Assembly: GCF_000002425.4 (NCBI RefSeq)
Contig: NC_037265.1
Span: forward strand, 7,572,850-7,636,849
Source of the DNA: Physcomitrium patens
Taxonomy: Eukaryota > Streptophyta > Bryopsida > Funariales > Funariaceae
Direction of reading: 5' to 3'
Length of the DNA stretch: 64,000 bases
Shown: piece after piece, positions 56,501 to 64,000 of the stretch
How the letters are laid out: the number at the start of each line of letters is the position of its first letter
Position numbering within the stretch: the first letter of the stretch is position 1
Program-made: the position numbers and the translations under genes
Notes under the pieces: generated by a model
Seen by the model: the letters and a program-made list of their open reading frames with translations, nothing else
The model's database searches: none
Told to the model about the DNA's origin: nothing

Positions 56501-57391
56501 ATGTATCATATCAATTTGCATTGATTCTGGCTTTGACGAATACGTTTCAAAAAACTTGGGAGCTGATGCCATTACTTGACTTGTTCCTCTCCAATCAAAC
56601 ATTTTTTCTTGACGCCTTTCAAATAAATGATTATCGCATGTAATGGCTTGAGTAATAAATTGTTCCAAAGATTCTAATTTTGGTATTGTCAATAACAAAT
56701 CTTTGACACTATCCTTCAATCCATATCAAAATTGGTTGATAAGTGCTTTGTCATTCTAGTCCATTTCGCAAGCAAGATTTTGGAATTCGGTAGCATATAT
56801 AGTAACTGATTGTGATCCTTACTGTAAGGATAAAAGCTTAGTCTTTCTTACTTACTCTCAATGACTTTCGCGAAATGTGGCCGTAAACACCTCTAGATAT
56901 GAATTCAAATCATGAAGGAGTCATGAATCTTCTTCCATTAAAGGTGCAAACTAAGAAAGATCACTTCCTAATTGTAGTGCGCCTATAAATCTGACTTGGA
57001 TAAATCCATCAGAATATTGGAAAGGATGCAACCTTAGATAGAGCTTGACTTATTGTAAAATTTCTTGAAATTTTGATCTTGTTCCATCAAACTTCTCAGG
57101 CTTACTAATCCTTGTCTGTGTCATACATGTAGAAGTAAAACTCCCTGGATTTGGTTGTGACATTGATCTACTTGCTTCTTTCAACTGCACAACTTCTTGT
57201 CGTAGACTCTGAACTTCTTCAATAGGCATAAGCATAGTACTTCCATGATTCACATTGAAAATATGTGCGATTTCTATTCTTAGAGAATTGACAAGCTCAT
57301 GAAGATCTGCTATAGTTGCAAATCTATTCTCACTTCCATTGAGAGTAGCATCCATAATCTTTCCTTCTATAGATAACTCAAATGAATTCAA
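56501..57391 (-). pseudogene. gag: Element E gag
   Basis: The N-terminus MNSFELSIEGKIMDATLNGSEN is at 57391, then FTSTCMTQTRISKPEKFDGTRSKF, and near 56700 KDSVKDLLLTIPKLESLEQFITQAITCDNHLFERRQ. It matches the gag of I closely and C1 more distantly. It is decayed. Confidence 0.72.
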
Positions 57392-57605
57392 AAGTTAAAT
57401 TAGAGGAGGATAATCCGCAACCTCTAAAAACAAATTCTACAAAGAGAGGTAATCCACTCTCTTTAAGAAAAAGATTAGTGTTAGAAAAAAAAATTTATTG
57501 TTTAAAGGTGGGTAGTTTGCAACCTGTAAAATACAATAATAGAAGTGTGGTAATCTAGTCACTTTTAAACAAGATAGAAACTATATGTTAGGACTCTTGT
57601 CAAAC
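57392..57605 (-). other. 5' leader of E with self-priming site
   Basis: The minus strand next to the LTR reads GTTTGACAAGAGT, as in I. The E LTR carries ACTCTTGTCAA on the minus strand near 57770-57790. Confidence 0.6.
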
Positions 57606-57884
57606 TATCAAGGACATGGATCGCGAAGAAAGGAAATCCTCAATACACTCTTCTATCACTGAAGAGAACTAGAAAGTCACTCAAAAGGTGATGTAATATT
57701 AACTAGAATGGCTATTGCCAAAAAACAAGAATACTAAAAAGACTTGAAATAAGACTAAGACTACAAAGGTCTTGACAAGAGTGAACAAGGCTTCATTGAT
57801 GCCTCCATATATACTATCTAATTAAGAGCCTCGTGGCGATGTCCGATATGACCTCCAACATGTGTTGACTTTGCTAGCCACATA
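57606..57884 (-). repeat. 5' LTR of E, left segment
   Basis: It starts TATCAAGGACATGG and is interrupted by K after ACATA (57880-57884). It resumes at 63636 with ACATG. Confidence 0.85.
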
Positions 57885-58444
57885 TATCAAGGACAAGAAC
57901 TCGATGAAAAAGCAATTCAAACAAGTATGCCTTCACTCAAAGAAAGGTAAAAAAATATAAATAAATAAGTATGTATATTGAAAGAGAAACTGGAATGGCT
58001 ATTGCCAAAAGACAAGAAAAATAGAGACCCTTGAAACTATACTGGAAGCAAGAAAGGAGTTGAAAAGAATGAAGCCTTCTTCACTCTTGTCTCTATATAT
58101 ATTATCTAACTAGGGACTATATGGCCACGTTTTATAGGACCTTCAATATGTATTGACTTTGTAGGACACATGCCTTGACTTATAAGGCAAGTTTTTCTAT
58201 GTGTGGGCCACATAGTTAGCTTAATCTTCAAGCTAACAACATGTGTGGCACATGGCAAACTTCTTGACCACGTTTTTAATCCAAAAAGTCAATAAAAGAC
58301 ATCTATGAAGTCAAAGCAGTGTCTATGAAGCTTCAAGAAGCTTCTATATTAAATATTATAGAATTAACTTACTTTTACCTACTTTTACATACTTCCACCT
58401 ATTAGTATATGTAATTACTAGCTTACATGAGTATGTCCGTGACA
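57885..58444 (-). repeat. 3' LTR of K
   Basis: 560 bp, matching 63076-63635, with the polypurine tract on its inner side. Confidence 0.92.
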
Positions 58445-58485
58445 TTACCCTCCCTTCTAGGAACGAGTTCCATGAAGAGTGGTCA

Positions 58486-58906
58486 TCATACGTTGAAAAA
58501 ATCTATGATGTGACTAATTGTATTTGCCACATACTCTGATCTTTGTTCTCTCGAAGATGATTGATAAGGCCTCTCAACCATCGATAGTGTCCCATACCAA
58601 GTCGGGCAGACTACCCAATTGTTTGATCATTGTTGAGGCCTTCATAACTTCCTTCGAATAGAACATTTGGAACACCATCAGGAGTTCTTTCTACCTCTAG
58701 CAAAATCACCAAATATCGAGAGTCCCATCCCAAATCATGATAGGAAACGCGTTGTATCTCGCCATCTATTCGAGGAAGAACATGTTGTTCTTGAAGATCT
58801 TCACCTCAATTGCAACGTCTTCAAGGTTGTGACAATCGTAATGTCTCATCCGAAGGTCAGTAAATGAAGGTTCTTGAGTCAAATCCACTGGTTGTTGGTT
58901 CTCCAT
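58486..58906 (-). pseudogene. Extra ORF (ORF3) region of K
   Basis: It starts MENQQPVDLTQEPSFTDL and aligns along its whole length with C1 10399-10821, ending just before the polypurine tract as there. It is the fourth copy supporting an ORF at this place. Confidence 0.5.
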
Positions 58907-59000
58907 CTCTTGAGCGTCACAACTACAAAGATGCTATGAACAAGGATTGAAAGTAGAATGTTATCTTGCCTAGGTATTGTTTCTTTTATAAAGAAGATTT

Positions 59001-60560
59001 TCATCTTGATTTTGATGGATGTCGTCGATGAAAAACCTCCACCATCTTTGCTACATTTGCAAGATTTTTTATTGGCTCCCATGTGCATTTACTAATATCA
59101 TATCTATGCCAATAGATAAGATATTCTAATTTATTTTGGCAGCGCCTTGAATCTAAGACTTCTTCTATTTCAAACTCTTCATTATTGTTCACTTCTATAG
59201 GAAGAGGTGGAGCTTGTTGTCTTCTTGATATGTCTACTGTCTTGTATGGTAGAAGAAAAGACACGTGGAATACTAGATGGATTTTCATTGACTCAGATAG
59301 ATGTAAATGATATGCAAGTGGATTGATTTGTATAGAAATAGAAAATGGTCTCAACCTTCGATAGTCCAACTTGTCACAAGGACGAGTGGTATTGATATTG
59401 CAACGAAGTAGCCATACCTTATTACTCAAGAGGAATGGTGGTTGTTCCTTTTGATAGGCATCCGCAATGACCTTTTGTTGTTCTTGAGCCTCTTTTAACT
59501 ACTCCTTCATCATTGTATGTAGCTTTGATAAATGAATCGCCAAATCATTTGCAGCAGGATTATCAACTTTTGAAAAGTCAAAAGTATCAAGTCATGGATG
59601 ATAACCATAATTAGCAAAGAAAGGTGTTTGTTTTGTAGAAGAATGTACCGTGTTATTATAAGCAAACTCTTCCAATGGAAAAAGAGTTGTCTAATCATCT
59701 TATTGGTAGTTAATGGTACATCTTAAATATTACTCCAAAACTTGATCAATACGCTCAGTTTGTCCATCAGTTTGAGGATGGAATACCAAAGATAGTTGTA
59801 TATCCACTTTTAGAATCTTGAAAAGAGTCCGCCAAAATCTTGATACAAATAGAGTTCCCCTATCTGATATAATATCCTTGGGTAATCCATGATAGCAATA
59901 GATATTGTCAAGAAAGAGCTTAGCTGTTTCTTCACCTGTGATAGATTTTGTATATAGTACAAAATGTGTCATCTTAGTAAAACGATCTACTATCACAAAT
60001 ATAGAGTCATAAGAACCTGAGATTGAAAGATCCGTGATGAAGTCCATAGAAATAGAAGACCATGATTGTTCTGGAATGGGTAATGGTTGAAGAAGTCCAA
60101 AAGGTTAATGACGAGGAATTTTTGATCTTGAGCAAACATCACATGATTGTACAAAATCTTTGACTGCCTTCTACATTTGAGGCCACGAAAAATCCTTAGA
60201 TATCAACTCCAAAGTCTTATTATATCCGAAATGTCCTACTGTTGAGAAGTCATGACGAGCTTGAAGAACACGTAAACGTGCTTCTCCTTCTAGAACATAT
60301 AGACATCCTTCGAAATAGAGTAGGTTGTTCTTGAATTCAAATTTAGAGGGATCATGAGATTTAAAAGAATTATTCTTGATATTATGAACAAGAAGGTCTG
60401 AAGACATACTTAATTGGACTTGCTTAAGAAAAGTTAAATCAACAGTCAATGTTGATTTTATTGCTCGAAGATGAAATTACTCAGGCTTCAAGAGAACCAT
60501 TCTTTGTTGCTCAAAAGCTGTATTTCTTTTTTTTGGTGCAAGATAAGAACGTCTAGACAA
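59001..60560 (-). pseudogene. pol: K integrase and chromodomain
   Basis: Chromodomain (about 59210-59030): EFEIEEVLDSRRCQNKLEYLIYWHRYDISKCTWEP. GPF side: RRLRPFSISIQINPLAYHLHLSESMKIHLVFHVS. Integrase core (60047-59730): MDFITDLSISGSYDSIFVIVDRFTK, IISDRGTLFVSRFW, HPQTDGQTERIDQ. Zinc side (60449-60171): ARHDFSTVGHFGYNKTLELIS. The order matches C1. Confidence 0.85.
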
Positions 60561-61900
60561 GGCATCGGACAAACTTTATTGTTTTTCTGGCTGATAAGTG
60601 ATGATGAATTCGAATCTTGATAAAGACATGCTTCTATGAGGTAAAGGATGATTTAATATGCGTGCTGACATAAAATACTCAAGGTTCTTGTGATCCGTAT
60701 ACACGGTGACTGGACTTAAAGTGCCTTCTAGATAATGATGCCATTCTTGAAAAGAATCAATAATTATAAATAGTTCTTTGTCATGGATCTCATAATTAAT
60801 TTCTACTGTTGAGAATTTCCTTGAATGAAAGGCTACTGAATGAAGTTTGTCATCTATTCTCATTTGTGATAAAACCGTACTCAAAGCAAAGTCTGATGCA
60901 TCTGTTTCCATAAAGAATGCTTTAGAAAAATCAACACGATCCAAGATTGATACAAAAACAAACGCTGTCTTCAAAGATTCAAAAGCAACTTCTAATTTTT
61001 GATTCCATTGAAATTTGTCTTTACAAGTCAAACGTGTAAGTGGAGCAATAAATCGAGAGAAGTCTTTGATGAAGATCCGATAGTAGTTGGCAAATCCCAG
61101 AAAGCATTAGATATCTCTTACCGTTTTTGGGAACTTCCAATCTATAATAGTTTGAACTTTTTTATGATCCATCATAAGTCCATCATTTGAAATCATGTAA
61201 CCTAAGAAATCGAATTGAGTAGTGTGGAATACACACTTTTCTATCTTGGCCTAGAGTCTTGTATCTCTTAATTTTTGTAACACATGACGAACATGAAGTT
61301 CATGTTCTTCTGGATTCTTAGAATAGATCAAGATGTCATCTAGATAACAAACCACAAAATCGTCCAAAAACTCTCAATAAACATCATTCATTAGATGTTG
61401 AAAAGCTGCTGGTGCATTTGTAAGTCCAAAAGGCATGACATTGTATTCAAAATATCCATATCTAGTTTGAAACACAGTCTTCTATTAATCTCCTTCTTTG
61501 ATGCATACTAGATTGTATGCTCTCCAGAGATCTCTTTTTGTATAGATCTTAACTTGATTTAGCTGATCAAGAAGTCCAGATATTAAAGGTAGTAGATACT
61601 TGTTCTTGATGGTAATCTTCTTGAGTCCTCGATAATCAATACACATCCGCAATGATCTATCTTTTTTCTTTACAAATAGAATTGGAGCTCCTGCCGAAGA
61701 TTAAGAATGACATATGAAATTCTTGGCTAGATTTTCCTCAATATAGTCCTTGAGTTCAGTCAACTCATTTTGTGATAAACTATAGATTGGTCCGAATGGC
61801 GGTTGTGCTCCTTCTTAAAGGTCAATTGAGTAATCATAAGGACGGTGTTTCGAGAGTGTATCCATATACTTTTTTTTCAAATACATCTTGAAATACATCT
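60561..61900 (-). pseudogene. pol: K RNase H and RT
   Basis: RNase H (61031-60576): FMETDASDFALSTVLSQM, NYEIHDKELFIIIDSFQEW, VYTDHKNLEYFMSARIL. RT follows to about 61640, with readable pieces of the YLDD region near 61330 and the LNKITIK region near 61620. The lead-in ([11 protein letters not shown]) lies near 61780. It is more decayed than RNase H. Confidence 0.78.
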
Positions 61901-62870
61901 TTCACAGCCATACTCCTCATTTTGTGATTGCGTCATTTCTTTGGATAATGTTGAGTAGTGTGCTTTGGTTCTCTACAATATAAACATAATCCTTCTTGAC
62001 AATGACGAGTCTTTTCTTACTTAATAAGAGGTTTGAAATGTATTGCATCAATTTGTATATCCTCGACTTTCGAATGTATGTGTTGAAGAGGTATTGGTGT
62101 TGCCATTGAACTATAGTAATATTGAGGTCTACTTGTACGGTTCTCAGATCGAAATTCAAAAAGGCGATTGTCATACTTCACAGCAATGTCAATTGCTTGA
62201 CTCAATGTTTGAAGATCAGGTAAGTTGAGCATTAATTTTTTTATCTCATATTGTAATCCGTAGAGAAATTGACTAATAAGTGCAACATTATCCCACTTGA
62301 TATCAGTTGTAAGTTGTCAAAATTATGAAGCATACAACGTTATTGATCGATTACCTTATCATACAATACGGATCTTATTGGTTGCAACACAAATTGCATC
62401 ATGTTCTCCATACATGGATCGTAACTCCGCCAGAAAAGCCTTTAGATTATCCAATATTGGATCTCGTCGTTCAAGAAAAGATGAAAACCACGATAGTGCT
62501 GAACCTAAAAGAAGCCTACCAATGAATCTAACTTGCGATACTGGAGTTAGATAGCTTTGGAGTTGAAGTTCAATCACAAGTTGCACTTGATTGATAAATC
62601 CTCGAAATTTAGATTTGGTACCATCAAACTTCTCGGTAGGGTAATTCTTGGTTTTTTAATACTGGAATGACGTTCCACTATAGAAAAAAGGACATGATTT
62701 GGTGCAGATGTTGAAGCAGCTCCAACCATTTCTATATCTTCACTTTCTGCCAATTTGTTGCTCCTTGTGGTGGTAAATTGAGTTGATGCATTGCAAGCAT
62801 TATCTCCCTCAATTGTTCTTGCATTTGTGCCATTGCACTCTTCATTTCATCAAGTTTTGCCATGATAACA
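61901..62870 (-). pseudogene. gag: K gag
   Basis: Capsid pieces at 62586-62359: VRFIGRLLLGSALSWFSSFLERRDPILDNLKAFLAELRSMYGEHDA. The C-terminal part at 62232-62017: MLNLPDLQTLSQAIDIAVKYDNRLFEFRSENRTSRPQYYY. The knuckle side is near 61980. The N-terminal part near 62870-62600 aligns with MRELMLAMHQLN of C2. Confidence 0.75.
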
Positions 62871-63075
62871 CTTAGAAAAGAGAAGATGTCTAGTATCACT
62901 TAAGATAAATAGAAGAGAGGACTTGAGAACAAAGAAAATACTAAGGATAATATCAGTTTAGAAGAGGGTAATCTGTAACTTCTAATATGCTTATATCTTA
63001 TCAAGAAAAAGGGATAATCCACTCTTAATCAAGATTAGACAAAGCTTTGATATTATAGGTGTACTCTTGTCTATC
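62871..63075 (-). other. 5' leader of K
   Basis: It aligns with the C1 leader. The site next to the LTR reads GATAGACAAGAGT on the minus strand, a slightly changed version of the self-priming site. Confidence 0.55.
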
Positions 63076-63635
63076 TGTCAAGGACAAGAAGTCGATGAAA
63101 AAGCAATTCAGTCAAGTGAGCCTTCACTCAAAGAAAGGTAACAAAATATAAATAAATAAGTATGTATATTGAAAGAGAAACTAGAATGGCTATTGCCAAA
63201 AGACAAGAAAACTAGAGACCCTTGAAACTAGACTAGAAGCAAGAAAGGAGTTAACAAGAGTGAAGAAGGCTTCACTCTTGTCTCTATATATACTATCTAA
63301 CTAGGGACTGTGTGGCAATATTCTATAGGACCTCCAATATCTGTTGTCTTTGTATGACACATGCCTTGACTTACAAGGCAAGTTTTTCTATGTGTGGGCC
63401 ACATAGTTAGTTTGATCTTCAAGCTAACAATATGTGTGGCACATGGCCAACTTGTTGACCATGTTTCTAATCCAAAAAGTCAATTAAAGACACCTATGAA
63501 GTCAAAGCACATCTATAAAGCTTTTAAGAAGCTTCCATATTAAATACTATAGAATTAACTTATTTTTATCTACTTTTACTTACTTCTTCCTATTTGTATA
63601 TGTAATTACTAGCTTACATGAATATGTTTGTGACA
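63076..63635 (-). repeat. 5' LTR of K
   Basis: 560 bp, TGTCAAGGACAAG ... GTTTGTGACA. The TATA box and dyad are conserved near 63250-63295. Confidence 0.92.
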
Positions 63636-63880
63636 ACATGTCTTATCTTGCAAGGCAAGTTCTCTATATATGAACCACGTAGTTAGCTTGTTCCACAAGC
63701 TACCAATACATGGTTAGCTTTTTGGCCAAGTTTCTAACCTGCAAACACATATAAAGTCATAAAGGCATCTATAAAGCTTCTAAGAAGCTTTTTAAGAAGA
63801 CTTGATGAAATTATTCTATTTTACCTACTTCTACTTAATCATATAAGTAATTATTGAGGTAAATATATATGTCTATTACA
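63636..63880 (-). repeat. 5' LTR of E, right segment
   Basis: It continues the E LTR after K, from ACATGTCTTATC to GTCTATTACA. It aligns with the U3 side of the C-family LTRs (CAAGGCAAGT, GTTAGCTTG, AAGCTTCTAAGAAGC). Confidence 0.8.
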
Positions 63881-64000
63881 TATCTGTTGTATATTATAAA
63901 AACTTAGAGATATAAGATTATATGCCAAGATAGAAAAGTATATATTTTATACTACTTAAATTTATTTTTTTGGATATATAATTTCAAATAATGGTATTAT
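63881..64000 (+). pseudogene. pol: Element L: plus-strand RT fragment into which E inserted
   Basis: It aligns with C2 18965-19080 in the same orientation (AAAACTTAGAGATATAAGAT..., AAGATAGAAAAGTATATATTT, ATTTCAAATAATGG), the stretch after the RT catalytic box. It runs off the window. It is the deepest layer of the nest. Confidence 0.75.

Larger units (their letters stand above)
57885..63635 (-). mobile_element. Element K: chromodomain Ty3/Gypsy element inserted in the 5' LTR of E
   Basis: Minus strand, 5.75 kb, LTR to LTR. LTRs are 560 bp (57885-58444, 63076-63635); target duplication ACATA/ACATG. Parts in order: gag (62870-61917), RT lead-in, RT, RNase H, integrase, chromodomain, ORF3, polypurine tract (58445-58460). 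It is somewhat shorter than C1 and the protease part is not clearly seen. Its proteins are closer to C1 than those of E or I. Old, with many breaks. Confidence 0.9.
33938..63880 (-). mobile_element. Element E: old chromodomain Ty3/Gypsy element with several nested insertions
   Basis: Minus strand. Pieces of E appear between insertions: integrase (33938-34545), RNase H/RT (35927-36570), RT and protease (53563-54979), gag (55000-57391) and a 5' LTR split by K (57606-57884 and 63636-63880). The pieces line up in order with C1. B7, B4, I, G2 and K are inside it. The 3' end lies beyond the left edge of the window. It is flanked on the right by plus-strand RT sequence (L). It is much older than C1 and heavily decayed. 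Confidence 0.8.

Noticed and set aside
1-64000. Fungal origin, because chromodomain Ty3/Gypsy proteins of this kind also occur in fungi
   Set aside because: tRNA-Asp and tRNA-Trp primer sites match plant tRNAs, and element A is a plant Athila/Tat-like type.

Overview
This 64 kb window is plant DNA built entirely from LTR retrotransposons inserted into one another. I see no host gene, tRNA, rRNA, CRISPR array or DNA transposon. The plant call rests on two primer-binding sites: one complementary to plant tRNA-Asp, and one, in three elements, complementary to plant tRNA-Trp. The DNA is AT-rich with CG-to-TG decay, as in methylated heterochromatin. Which plant group is unclear. From memory only, the FLDD-type reverse transcriptase lineage resembles sequences of charophytes and early land plants.

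Three groups of Ty3/Gypsy elements account for almost every base. (1) Chromodomain elements (C1, C2, E, I, K, L) have ~550-bp LTRs, 5-bp target duplications, gag, pol with a chromodomain, and a conserved extra ORF before the 3' LTR. (2) tRNA-Trp-primed elements (D, F, G and solo LTRs B1, B4, B7, G2, J) have 1.1-1.4-kb LTRs. Where both flanks can be read they show 4-bp duplications centred on CG, and the RT carries FLDD. (3) A tRNA-Asp-primed element (A, solo LTR A2) has 742-bp LTRs. A 421-bp solo LTR (M) adds one more family.

Layout: A (1-7189, running off the left edge, holding solo LTR B1) sits in the internal part of G (7190-32316). The 5' LTR of G holds C1 (9806-31150). The 5' LTR of C1 holds C2 in the opposite direction (15994-30960). 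The 3' part of C2 holds D (21054-29643). Right of G come solo LTR A2 (32320-33013) and the remnant B7 (33014-33937). Then comes E (33938-63880), which holds B4, element I (36571-53562, itself holding F with M inside, and solo LTR J), solo LTR G2, and element K (57885-63635) in its 5' LTR. The last 120 bases are L, a plus-strand RT fragment into which E inserted.

The longest chain is L > E > B7 > G > C1 > C2 > D, seven levels. Most steps are fixed by target duplications and by matching 'empty' sites in sister copies. L > E, E > B7 and B7 > G are read from one side only. All elements are fossils. C2, C1 and D are the youngest and best preserved; E, I and K are much older.

Most interesting points: a CG-centred 4-bp target site in group 2; a U3 segment of group 2 LTRs homologous to coding sequence of element A; an 11-nt self-complementarity that points to Tf1-like self-priming in the chromodomain elements; and a conserved 423-nt ORF downstream of their chromodomain.
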